Below are positions 33,090-41,554 of a stretch of 64,000 nucleotides of DNA, in pieces. Under the pieces are notes generated by a model. It saw only the letters and a program-made list of their open reading frames with translations, had not been told where the DNA came from and searched no databases. The first letter of the stretch is position 1; the number at the start of each line of letters is the position of its first letter. The DNA comes from Puccinellia tenuiflora (Eukaryota; Streptophyta; Magnoliopsida; Poales; Poaceae), in the NCBI GenBank assembly GCA_012064385.1, contig QRDG01000400.1:1-64000 (forward strand), read 5' to 3'. Position numbers and translations under genes: made by a program.

Positions 33090-33600
33090 TACAACATACT
33101 GGAAGGAGAAGTAGCCTTGGTCCTTGAAAGGCAAGGACCATTCCCCGTGCGACCTCAACCATCGGTGTTTGGTTTCGAAGGAGAAGGTGTGGATGGACTT
33201 GGGTTGCAGGCAGCCATACTTGTTGTGCGCCGAGAAGAATATGGTGTGCCCATCTGGGTGCAAGGCGTAGGACGCGATGATTTCGTTAACGGCGAATGGC
33301 CATGGGGAGTCCACACTTTGCTAGCACCAGTCCATGGTTGGCCTTGGAGCCCACAAGTCGTGGTTCCGGGCGGGGAGGGAGAGAAGGAGCCCTGCTGCCT
33401 CTGTGTCGTAGACGAGGCTGGGGGTTTGTCCACATCGTGGGTTGGTGGTGATGAAGATGTTGCTGCCCATGGCACTGAAGGTCATGCACCGGCCAGTTGC
33501 AGGTGTGATTATGTTGTCCCAAACTCAAGAACTCAGAGAGATGGGGAGGAGATCGAGAGGAACACGGTGGGTTTTGGTGCAGTGTACTTCCTGTTCTTCT
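33090..33600 (-). pseudogene. DUF1618/DUF295-like gene fragment, copy B
   Basis: The minus strand reads MTFSAMGSNIFITTNPRC and GQTPSLVYDTEAAG. A disturbed stretch with a stop codon follows. It then continues VDSPWPFAVNEIIASYALHP, DGHTIFFSAHNKYG, TFSFETKHRWLRSHGEWSLP and FKDQGYF before a terminal stop. It is better preserved than copy A but still interrupted and too short for the family. Function of the parent family is unknown. Confidence 0.6.
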
Positions 33601-33795
33601 ATTTATTCAGAGAAAACATGGCAATTCTCACGACGCACAGATCGGGCCCTGACCAACAGAATAGAATTGTTAACTGAAACTAGACTGGAAAAACGGCAAA
33701 CAGACAGTCTGACGAAACTGAACATAAACACTTCTAACTGACGAACTGAAAAACAATGCAGTGGCTAGCTTATTCAGCAGATTATCCGGAGGACG

Positions 33796-33975
33796 CCGGG
33801 CTCCCCGAGGTCAGCGTCACTGTCATCGTCGTCAATCTTATGGAAGGTGAAGCCTCTGCTTCAGTCTTCTGCTTCTCCAACCTTTTGCCGGTGCGCTCGA
33901 AGTAGCAGGCCTGCCCCTGCCACCGCTTCACCTCCGGGCTATCAATTCTCGAGTTCATCATCGTCCCGTCTAAAT
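33796..33975 (-). other. Exon-like block with acidic end, unknown gene
   Basis: After a TTTTTCAG acceptor (at about 33990), one minus-strand frame reads SEKIQYLDGTMMNSRIDSPE, VKRWQGQACYFERTGKRL and EKQKTEAE. A neighbouring frame continues GFTFHKIDDDDSDADLGEPG. The acidic part is also seen at 31222-31300 in copy A. A one-base frameshift seems to separate the two halves. I do not recognise the protein. Confidence 0.35.
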
Positions 33976-34018
33976 ATTGGATCTTTTCGCTCCTGAAAAA
34001 GATGGACGGTGAAATCCC

Positions 34019-34447
34019 TCAAAGTATACACAGGGAAGAAATCCCTCTTTTAAAGTCTACGATTTGGTTGATTGATTTATAGAGCTCCCTCCCCGGGCTG
34101 CAATTCGAACTCTGGAAACCGACTGCAATTGGGGGGAAAAGGTCACGTACCTCCTCAGAATCTGAGCCGGACACTGTCTCCGGATTAACACAACAGATCG
34201 GGGAGGCGTCGGTGGAGAGGCGATTGGGACTGGAGGAATCAGACGGAGGCGGCGGATGCAGAGCAGCAGATGGGAGCGGTGGAAGTAGGGCGTCGGCGGC
34301 GTTAGGAGATTGGGGCGGAGGCGACGCTAGGAGGTCGGGGCGGACGCGCTGGGAGCTGGGGTGCGCTAGGATGTGGGTCTGAGTGTTGCGGTTGACGACG
34401 GCGGCAGCGCCGAGGGAGGCCATGGCAGCTTCGGATACCGTGTCCAT
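34019..34447 (-). pseudogene. Chimeric ORF: IMPDH fragment joined to unknown Pro/Ser-rich exon
   Basis: One open minus-strand frame begins with IMPDH text (MDTVSEAAMASLGAAAVV, equivalent to IMPDH MDTVSEAA..ASLGAVAVV). After NTQTHI it passes without a stop into LLASPPPQSPNAADALLPPL, SSSPNRLSTDASPICC and ETVSGSDSEE, where a GAG|GTACGT donor occurs. The exon-like block at 33796-33975 could follow it. The IMPDH part is cut on its other side by the Gypsy element, so a natural start codon is lacking. It looks like rearrangement debris, but the join is in frame. Confidence 0.5.
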
Positions 34448-34464
34448 CGGGGAGGCGACGCACG

Positions 34465-34862
34465 TGTCAGGACCCTGAAGAACCTGTTGCCTGATGAAGC
34501 GTCAATGACAATAGCCAACGGCCCAGATCATCAGTTATCGTTTCGTCTCCATCCAACGGACGTGGGACGCCGTGGTTACTAAACTTAAATTCCAGTTTAG
34601 CTCGCACCTTGATGTGCTCTCTTATTGTAATGGCTATTAGGCCAACGACTAATGAAGTCTCTAATCGTGGTCCTGCTCCTTCGATATAAAGGGCAGGAGA
34701 GGGTGGATGGGTGGCACGAATAGAGAAAACCCTAATTTCCTTTCCCTGTTTTTCCTTCCAGTTTTTAACTTTCCTGTTCTTAGCTGCTAGATCTGAGCAT
34801 CGCGCTCCTCCTCCTTCCTCCCCTTCTTCGATGATGCTGTTGGGCACCCTCGGGTCCTGACA
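34465..34862 (+). repeat. 5' LTR of the Gypsy element
   Basis: Starts TGTCAGGACCC and ends GGGTCCTGACA. A promoter-like GATATAAAGGGCAGG lies at 34683-34697, about 180 bp before the LTR end, and suggests the start of R. Confidence 0.95.
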
Positions 34863-34865
34863 CGG

Positions 34866-34877
34866 TGGTATCAGAGC
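34866..34877 (+). promoter_or_regulatory. Primer-binding site (tRNA-Met)
   Basis: TGGTATCAGAGC lies three bases after the 5' LTR. It is complementary to the 3' end of initiator tRNA-Met and is the common primer site of plant Gypsy elements. Confidence 0.95.
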
Positions 34878-35020
34878 AGATCCGAACGCTGCTCCCTCCC
34901 TCCCTTCCCAAACCCCCGCTACCCAAACGTTTTCCACCAAGCCAACATCGCCGACGAGGTTCCCAGATCTTCCCGATCTGGGGGTAAAATCCCTTCGAAG
35001 GCAACCAGGTCGCAGCAGCC

Positions 35021-38000
35021 ATGGCGCCCGGACGGCGCTCCAGATCTTCGTCACGCGAGCGTGCTGCCGCGACAGAAAAGGCAGCGGAAAACGCTGTCGA
35101 GGCAGAACAAGATGAGATGTTGCGGCTGCAACAGATCGAAGGGAACTTACCACGGGAGGTGCTGCAGATCGGCCGCCGCCTCGACCAGCAACAAGAGGAT
35201 TCTCAGGCGTCCTTCTCGGCTTTGCAAGGTGAGCTCTCGAAATTGACCGAGCTAGTGACATCTGGATTTGCGTCTCTGGGTCAGCAACAACACACCAGCG
35301 AGACATCGGGAGTCACAGATCAAACTGCTGCTCGCCAAAGTCGAAATTTTTCCACACCACCACCTCTCCCCCACCAAACCCTCTCACCAGTCATCGAAAA
35401 ACCGACACCGGCAAGCTCCGCCACCACATCTCACCTTCAAGCTTCTCACTTTGGCAACTTATCCCCCACCCAGCTTCCACACCCGCTTTTTCCCCAGAAT
35501 CCAAACCAACCCCCCGAGCATCCCATTTTCACACCCACAACCACAACAACAATCCCGCCCACTACCGCCCAATTCACGCAACTCACCAATCCATCATCTC
35601 AGACACAGTATTACTCACCCCCTACCCCTCCACCTCAATTCCCTCCACAACACCCTCAACAAAACCCATACTACCACCCACCACCCCCATTCTACCCATA
35701 CTACCAGCCTCCTCCGTACCCATACCCATACCAGTACCCCACAATTCCACCTCCAAACACAAACCCTCCAGAACATAACCCTCCACACAACCATCACTGG
35801 GAGCCACAGATTCGTACACCACATGTGGAATTACCTGTCTTTACTGGAGAAACACCACGAGCTTGGCTTCTGGAGTGTGAAGACATATTCAGCCTTGTCA
35901 ACATTCCCAATGAAAACAGGGTGAAGTGGGGCATTGCACACATTCGAGGGCAGGCAGAAACATGGTTGAACAGTGCTGGTTTAGACTTGCAGAACATCTC
36001 TTGGAATGAGCTCAGCAGGGTACTCATCGATAGGTTCCCAGACAATGTGGCCTCTGACCCAATGGACCAGCTGCAAATGCTTAAGCAGGTCAACTCAGTC
36101 AACAATTACATTGATGCTTATGAAGGCTGGATGCAGCAAATGAAAAGAGAGAGACCATACCTGCCTCAGGATTTCTTCATTGATAGATTCATTAGTGGCT
36201 TAAAAGAAGGCATCAAACACACTGTACAGTGCCAGAAACCAACATCTCTCCTCTCGGCGTATTGGTATGCGAGACAGTATGAAAAGGCATATTTGTCGAC
36301 CAAGCCAAAGGCTGCACCAGTGGCTCCAGCTCCAAGGGCTCTCCCAGCTCCTCCTCAAAGGTTATTCCCTGTTCGTGACAACAGGATCAGGGCAGCAAAT
36401 GACAGAGCGAGAGAACCTAGAAAATGCTGGTACTGTCCTGAAAATTGGACAATTGGCCATAAATGCCAACCAATGCAACGAGCACTTAACACCATTCAAA
36501 TGCAAGGCCATGATGAGGATGATGAAGCCCCCGATGTACACATCGATCCAGCAGTACAGCCCAACCTGCCAGAACGAAATCAGGGTCCTGAGGACCCAGG
36601 GGAACCTGTTAATCAACAGCCATATGAGCAACTCATGAACATTTCTGCAGCTGCTTACAATGGACATCCCAGTGACTCCACCATTTCCCTCTTAGTAAAC
36701 ATACAGAAAACTTCAGCTGTGGCTCTGGCAGACACAGGGAGTACAACTACCTTCATGGACAGCTCTTTTGCTATTAAGAACAATATTGCAGTAACAGCAA
36801 CAGGAAGAAGAACAGTTAAAGTAGCTGGAGGTGGACTACTATCCTCTGAAGCTATGGCCATCGATTGCACCTTCTCCATACAAGGGCATAAATTCACTAC
36901 AAACTTCAGAATCCTAGAGTTGCAAGGCTCAGATATTATTTTTGGAGTTGACTGGTTCAAGCAACACAACCCTGTAACTTTTGATTTCATTGACAGGCAG
37001 CTCACTATGGACATTGATGGGCAACTTCACACCTTCCATGACCACTTGTTTCCAAAAAAGAAGCTCCTGATCTCCTCTGAAAAATGTAACAAGTTGGTCA
37101 GCCAGGGGGCAATGGGATATCTCTTACTATATAGCACTGAGTCAACTGAGAGCACCAACCCAGTGGAAGACACACCTGTCTCTGATGGCATTACAGCTCT
37201 GCTACACAAATTCCAGGATATCTTTCAACCACCATCAGGCTTACCACCCAACAGAGAGTGCAACCATCAAATTCCCCTCACCCCTGGATCCAAGCCTCCC
37301 AACATCAGACCCTATAGAATGTCACATAGCCAGAAAGCTGCAATAGAGTTGATAATCAAGCAAATGCTACAAAATGCAGAAATCAGGCCAAGCAAGAGCC
37401 CTTTTTCCTCACCAGCAATTTTGATTAGGAAAAAAGACAAGTCTTGGAGACTCTGCATTGATTACAGAGGGCTTAATGAATTGACCATCAAGAATAAGTT
37501 CCCTATCCCTGTCATTGAGGATCTCCTAGATGAACTACATGGGGCTACTATTTTCTCCAAATTCGATCTCAGATCCGGATACCATCAGATTCGAATGCAC
37601 ACTGAGGATATACACAAAACTGCCTTTTCCACACACCTGGGACACTACGAATCCATGGTGATGCCATTTGGGCTTTGCAACGCACCTGCAACATTCCAGG
37701 AGTTAATGAACAACATATTTTCCAAATTCCTCAGGAAATTTGTTCTTGTTTTCTTCGATGACATTTTGGTCTATAGCAAAACACAAGCAGAACACCAGCT
37801 GCACCTGCAACAAGTACTGCAAGTTTTCAGAGAACATGAATTAAAGGCCAAGATGTCAAAATGCAAGTTTGAACAGAAACAGGTAGATTATTTGGGGTAC
37901 ATAATATCTGGTCAAGGGGTGGCTACAGACCCTGCCAAGATACAAGACATTGTCAATTGGCTTACACCTGATACCATAAGGAAACTCAGAGGATTTCTTG

Positions 38001-40030
38001 GGTCAACAGGCTATTACAGGAGATTCATCCCTAACTATGCACTCATCTACCAACCCCTGCATGCTGTACTGAAAAAGAATGCCTTCCAATGGGGTCCTGC
38101 TCAGCAAACTGCTTTTGAAACCCTCAAGCAGATCATGTCCAACCCCCCCTTGCTAGCACTTCCAGACTTCTCCCTGCCTTTCACATTGGAAACTGATGCT
38201 TGTGCATCAGGCCTGGGAGCAGTGCTCATGCAAAATTCAAGACCATTGTCTTATTTCAGTAAGTGTCTTGGTCCTAAAGCCAGTGCTGCCTCTATCTATG
38301 AAAAAGAAGCAATGGCCATTCTTGAAGCCCTCAAAAAGTGGAGACATTACTTTCTTGGGAACAAGTTAATCATCAAAACAGACCAGCGCAGTCTGAAGTA
38401 CCTAGCTAGCCAAAAACTCCTCAAAGGTATCCAACACAAAGTCATGCTCAAACTCTTAGAGTTTGATTTCACCATCCAATACAAAAAAGGTGTTGAAAAC
38501 ACAGTTGCAGACGCCTTGTCCAGGAAGTACCAAGAACAAGACAACACGAACACAGAATATCAATGTCGAGCTATCTCTGCAGCAATTCCTCTCTGGGCTC
38601 TGGATATCACTAAATCCTACAGTGGGGATGACCACTGCATCAAGCTCCTGCAGGAACTGACAATTGACAAAACCAGTCACCCCATCTACACTCTGCAATC
38701 TGGTGTTCTCAGACACAAAGGGAGGATCTGCATTGGGACATCCACTAACTTGCAGACCAAAATTTTTGACTCTTTCCACTCCTCCATCTGTGGTGGTCAC
38801 TCAGGAAGCAGAGTTACATACCAAAAGATCAAACAAGTGTTCTTCTGGCCCAAACTGAAGAAATTCATTGAAGAGAAAATTGCAGCCTGTCCCATCTGTC
38901 AGATTTCAAAAACTGAAAGGGTTCAGTACCCTGGCCTTCTGCAACCGCTTCCAATTCCCAAAGCTAAGTGGTCAGAAATCAGCATGGATTTCGTTGAAGG
39001 TCTGCCTAAAGCAAAAGGCAAGGATGTAATCCTAGTGGTGGTCGACAGGTTAACAAAGTATGCCCACTTTCTTCCTCTGTCTCACCCATATACTGTCCAA
39101 TCTGTAGCAGACTTGTTCATGTCTAACATCTTCAAACTCCATGGACCTCCCAAAGTAATAACAACAGACAGAGACAGAATCTTCACCAGCAAACTCTGGA
39201 ATGAAATTTTCTCCTCTCTCAAAATCTCCCTGCATTTCTCTACTGCCTATCACCCAGAATCTGACGGCCAGACAGAGCGAGTTAATCAGTGTCTTGAGCA
39301 ATACCTCAGATGCATGGCTTTTGCTGAACCTAAGAAGTGGATTAACTGGTTAGCAGCTGCTGAGTGGTGGTACAACAGCAATTTTCATACTGCTATCAAA
39401 ATGTCTCCTTTTGAAGCCTTGTATGGGTACAAACCACCTGCAATATCAGGCATACCAATTCCTGAAGGTATCTCTGCTGATGCACAGGAGGCTCTAACAG
39501 AGAAAGAACACATGATCACTATCTTGCAGAGGAACCTGGAAAAAGCACAAAGGCACATGAAGAAATATGCTGATGCTCACCGTACTGAACGCACGTTCAA
39601 CACAGGGGACCTAGTGTACCTCAAGATGCAGTCCCACAGAGAACATGCTCTTGGGTCAGGAAACCCTCCCAAGTTAGCCTCGAAATGGTATGGCCCTTTC
39701 AAAATTCTGCAACCAGTTGGACAACGAGCTTACAAACTGCAGTTACCAGAGGGGGTGCAGTTACACGATGTTTTTCATGTGAATCAGTTGAAGAAACACA
39801 TCGGGCCAAATGCAGTTCCCAACCCATTGGTTCCCATGGTCACAGAAACAGGTAAGGTCAAAACATTTCCAATTGCAATTCTTCAATATCGCCAAGTTCC
39901 CCGTTCTGCAGGTTCTTATGATGTGGCCATACCACAATGGCTCATTCACTGGGAGACGATGACTCCAGAGGAAGCCACCTGGGAAGACGCCTCTTTCATT
40001 CAGCAAACTTTTCCCTCCTTCAAGCCCTGA
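35021..40030 (+). CDS. Gag-Pol polyprotein of the Gypsy/Reina-like element, 1669 aa
   Basis: This single frame encodes the capsid-like Gag and the enzymes that copy and insert the element. Order by residue: a charged, possibly coiled N-terminus with RSSSRERAA; a Pro/Thr/Tyr-rich stretch of about 110-265; the Gag fold with PVFTGETPRAWLLECEDIF from about 270; a zinc knuckle CWYCPENWTIGHKC at 469; protease LADTGS with Asp571; reverse transcriptase with FSKFDLRSGYHQIRM and the FFDDILVYS catalytic box at about 911-919; RNase H ETDAC with Asp1059; the HHCC integrase zinc finger ending CPICQ; the integrase core with Asp1323, Asp1383 and Glu1419 (D-D-35-E spacing intact); and a C-terminal chromodomain-like PQWLIHWETMTPEEATWED. 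The ATG at 35021 is the first in frame. No stop or frameshift interrupts it. The polymerase Asp pair reads FDD where YVDD or FIDD is common. Confidence 0.96.
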   Translation: MAPGRRSRSSSRERAAATEKAAENAVEAEQDEMLRLQQIEGNLPREVLQIGRRLDQQQEDSQASFSALQGELSKLTELVTSGFASLGQQQHTSETSGVTDQTAARQSRNFSTPPPLPHQTLSPVIEKPTPASSATTSHLQASHFGNLSPTQLPHPLFPQNPNQPPEHPIFTPTTTTTIPPTTAQFTQLTNPSSQTQYYSPPTPPPQFPPQHPQQNPYYHPPPPFYPYYQPPPYPYPYQYPTIPPPNTNPPEHNPPHNHHWEPQIRTPHVELPVFTGETPRAWLLECEDIFSLVNIPNENRVKWGIAHIRGQAETWLNSAGLDLQNISWNELSRVLIDRFPDNVASDPMDQLQMLKQVNSVNNYIDAYEGWMQQMKRERPYLPQDFFIDRFISGLKEGIKHTVQCQKPTSLLSAYWYARQYEKAYLSTKPKAAPVAPAPRALPAPPQRLFPVRDNRIRAANDRAREPRKCWYCPENWTIGHKCQPMQRALNTIQMQGHDEDDEAPDVHIDPAVQPNLPERNQGPEDPGEPVNQQPYEQLMNISAAAYNGHPSDSTISLLVNIQKTSAVALADTGSTTTFMDSSFAIKNNIAVTATGRRTVKVAGGGLLSSEAMAIDCTFSIQGHKFTTNFRILELQGSDIIFGVDWFKQHNPVTFDFIDRQLTMDIDGQLHTFHDHLFPKKKLLISSEKCNKLVSQGAMGYLLLYSTESTESTNPVEDTPVSDGITALLHKFQDIFQPPSGLPPNRECNHQIPLTPGSKPPNIRPYRMSHSQKAAIELIIKQMLQNAEIRPSKSPFSSPAILIRKKDKSWRLCIDYRGLNELTIKNKFPIPVIEDLLDELHGATIFSKFDLRSGYHQIRMHTEDIHKTAFSTHLGHYESMVMPFGLCNAPATFQELMNNIFSKFLRKFVLVFFDDILVYSKTQAEHQLHLQQVLQVFREHELKAKMSKCKFEQKQVDYLGYIISGQGVATDPAKIQDIVNWLTPDTIRKLRGFLGSTGYYRRFIPNYALIYQPLHAVLKKNAFQWGPAQQTAFETLKQIMSNPPLLALPDFSLPFTLETDACASGLGAVLMQNSRPLSYFSKCLGPKASAASIYEKEAMAILEALKKWRHYFLGNKLIIKTDQRSLKYLASQKLLKGIQHKVMLKLLEFDFTIQYKKGVENTVADALSRKYQEQDNTNTEYQCRAISAAIPLWALDITKSYSGDDHCIKLLQELTIDKTSHPIYTLQSGVLRHKGRICIGTSTNLQTKIFDSFHSSICGGHSGSRVTYQKIKQVFFWPKLKKFIEEKIAACPICQISKTERVQYPGLLQPLPIPKAKWSEISMDFVEGLPKAKGKDVILVVVDRLTKYAHFLPLSHPYTVQSVADLFMSNIFKLHGPPKVITTDRDRIFTSKLWNEIFSSLKISLHFSTAYHPESDGQTERVNQCLEQYLRCMAFAEPKKWINWLAAAEWWYNSNFHTAIKMSPFEALYGYKPPAISGIPIPEGISADAQEALTEKEHMITILQRNLEKAQRHMKKYADAHRTERTFNTGDLVYLKMQSHREHALGSGNPPKLASKWYGPFKILQPVGQRAYKLQLPEGVQLHDVFHVNQLKKHIGPNAVPNPLVPMVTETGKVKTFPIAILQYRQVPRSAGSYDVAIPQWLIHWETMTPEEATWEDASFIQQTFPSFKP

Positions 40031-40039
40031 GGTCTTGTC

Positions 40040-40051
40040 TCAAGGGGGGAG
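40040..40051 (+). promoter_or_regulatory. Polypurine tract
   Basis: CAAGGGGGGAG directly precedes the 3' LTR (GCAC spacer) and is the expected start site for plus-strand DNA synthesis. Confidence 0.85.
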
Positions 40052-40054
40052 CAC

Positions 40055-40452
40055 TGTCAGGACCCTGAAGAACCTGTTGCCTGATGAAGCGTCAATGACA
40101 ATAGCCAACGGCCCAGATCATCAGTTATCGTTTCGTCTCCATCCAACGGACGTGGGACGCCGTGGTTACTAAACTTAAATTCCAGTTTAGCTCGCACCTT
40201 GATGTGCTCTCTTATTGTAATGGCTATTAGGCCAACGACTAATGAAGTCTCTAATCGTGGTCCTGCTCCTTCGATATAAAGGGCAGGAGAGGGTGGATGG
40301 GTGGCACGAATAGAGAAAACCCTAATTTCCTTTCCCTGTTTTTCCTTCCAGTTTTTACCTTTCCTGTTCTTAGCTGCTAGATCTGAGCATCGCGCTCCTC
40401 CTCCTTCCTCCCCTTCTTCGATGATGTTGTTGGGCACCCTCGGGTCCTGACA
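40055..40452 (+). repeat. 3' LTR of the Gypsy element
   Basis: 398 bp, identical to the 5' LTR except for C at 40358 (A at 34768) and T at 40427 (C at 34837). It is followed by the second GCACG target copy. Confidence 0.95.
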
Positions 40453-40665
40453 GCACGGGATGGAGATGGGCACGCGGCGGGAGAGGTCGACGGCGTCGCC
40501 GGGGAACTCGATGAGGCCCGGGTGGAAGATGACGTCGTCGTAGGTGTACGAGACGCCCTGCCCGAAGAGGCGCGGTGCCGAGAAGCCGTCGGCGGCGAGG
40601 TCCCCCCTGTTCGCCGCCATCTGCACGCAGGGGTTTTAGGGTTTTGCGGCGGCGCGGCGGCGGGG

Positions 40666-40819
40666 ATGGGTGGGCGGTGGAGTGTGAAGTGGCGGCTTGA
40701 TAGGGATGGCAGTATTATCCACGGATCCGGATATCCGTGGATATGGGTGGGCGGTGGAGTGTGAAGTGGCGGCTTGATAGGGATGGCAGTATTATCCACG
40801 GATCCGGATATCCGTGGAT
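40666..40819. repeat. 77-bp tandem duplication spanning the hAT end and its flank
   Basis: Two copies, starting 40666 and 40743, both read ATGGGTGGGCGGTGGAGTG..GGCTTGATAGGGATGGCAG. The unit includes IMPDH leader sequence and the first ~50 bp of the adjacent hAT element, so the duplication arose after the insertion. Confidence 0.9.
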
Positions 40820-41317
40820 ATCCAACCCGTTGGGTAAGGGTTTGGAGGGCATATTCTACCCATGGATTTTCGCGGGTGGATATCCATAAACTTGCAGGTT
40901 AGGCATGAATTTATAACTGGCTCCATGGACACCCATCAGAATCCATTTGAAAAGTAAGGCTCACATGCATGTGACTTTTTTATTTATGTTGTCTTATTAT
41001 TGTAAACTTGCAACTTCCTATTATGTCGTGCCAATCGTTAGTGTGCTGTATTTAAAATTAATATTTGCAGTGTTTATTTTGTTATGTGACCTTTATTTTT
41101 ATTGTTGATGTCCTCATGTACACATTGTTATGGACAGTGTTTATATTGCTTCATGGATCTGGATATCCATGGATAGCTGGATATCCAACAGGTATGGGCA
41201 CGGGTAGCATCTGTGACCCATGGATAGTTTCGCAGGTGGGCAATGGATGAGCTCGTGGATATGGACATGGATTTGGTTATGCTCGACTCATCCAAACCCG
41301 CCCCATTGCCATTCCTA
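40778..41317. mobile_element. hAT-type MITE (TAGGGATGGCA ends)
   Basis: The left end TAGGGATGGCAGTATTATCC and the right end (reverse complement TAGGAATGGCAATGGGGCGG) are TIRs. GGCTTGA flanks both sides (40771-40777 and 41318-41324), 7 bp or an eroded 8 bp. The interior repeats GGATATCCATGGATA-like words. The intact IMPDH leader near 23490 lacks it. No transposase is present. Confidence 0.8.
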
Positions 41318-41554
41318 GGCTTGACCTCTGTTTGGCGGGTAGCCGCTTTGCCAAAATCTTCTATGACACGTGGGTCCCACGTCTGAATCCTCCAGCGAGT
41401 TTTGCGAGCAGGGATGCGCGGGGCCCAGCTGCAGACGGTACACAAAACACGAACCTCCACTATAATTTTTCGGATGCTCGGCGTGCATTAATCATGTGTA
41501 TCTAGAAACGAAAATTAAGAAAGTCGCAAAACAAAACATGGTGTATACTTTTTA
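41318..41554. repeat. Second copy of the IMPDH promoter region, left part
   Basis: TTTGGCGGGTAGCCGCTTTG, ATCTTCTATGACACGTGGGT, GCGAGTTTTGCGAGCAGGGA and the stretch through CGGATGCTCGGCGTGCATTA match 23518-23621 joined to 26019-26085, without the hAT element. The match resumes at 42810-42990 after a Mutator insertion (TCAACACCTACAAATTGAG, CCCGTTGAGGATCATCCAAT). It belongs to the split IMPDH pseudogene. Confidence 0.85.

Larger units (their letters stand above)
31295..33980. repeat. Duplicated block, copy B
   Basis: It starts CAATTTGGAAACTTATTGGTG, directly after copy A ends, and runs in the same orientation, making A and B tandem. It includes the GGACCATCTTGAGTTTTCTTG and TTACACAAAACAATGTGGTG landmarks, the DUF1618/DUF295-like relic at 33090-33600, and the CCCCGAGGTCAGCGTCACTG motif at 33801-33820, which also occurs at 31224-31243 in copy A. 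No intact gene is seen. Confidence 0.75.
34465..40452 (+). mobile_element. Full-length Gypsy (chromovirus, Reina-like) retrotransposon
   Basis: The 5988-bp element is bounded by TGTCAGG..CCTGACA LTRs of 398 bp and GCACG target duplications. It has a tRNA-Met primer site, one uninterrupted Gag-Pol frame and a polypurine tract. LTRs differ at only two positions (34768/40358 and 34837/40427), about 0.5%. The order protease-RT-RNase H-integrase marks Gypsy; the short LTRs, single ORF, total size and C-terminal chromodomain-like segment suggest the Reina clade (inference). Every part needed for autonomous movement is visible. Confidence 0.93.
34365..40777 (-). pseudogene. IMPDH 5' pseudogene split by a Gypsy element
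   Basis: Two pieces, 40777-40453 and 34464 to about 34365, together reproduce the IMPDH leader and the first hundred or so codons. The first begins with MAANRGDLAADGFSAPRLFG at 40620; the second continues MDTVSEAAMASLGAAAVV. Compared with the intact gene it lacks two 12-bp in-frame segments (THLS, and part of the Ala-rich run after SEAA) and carries substitutions. GCACG, a single copy in the intact gene, is duplicated at the insertion (34460-34464 and 40453-40457). Exons beyond the CBS start, and all later exons, are absent. Confidence 0.9.
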
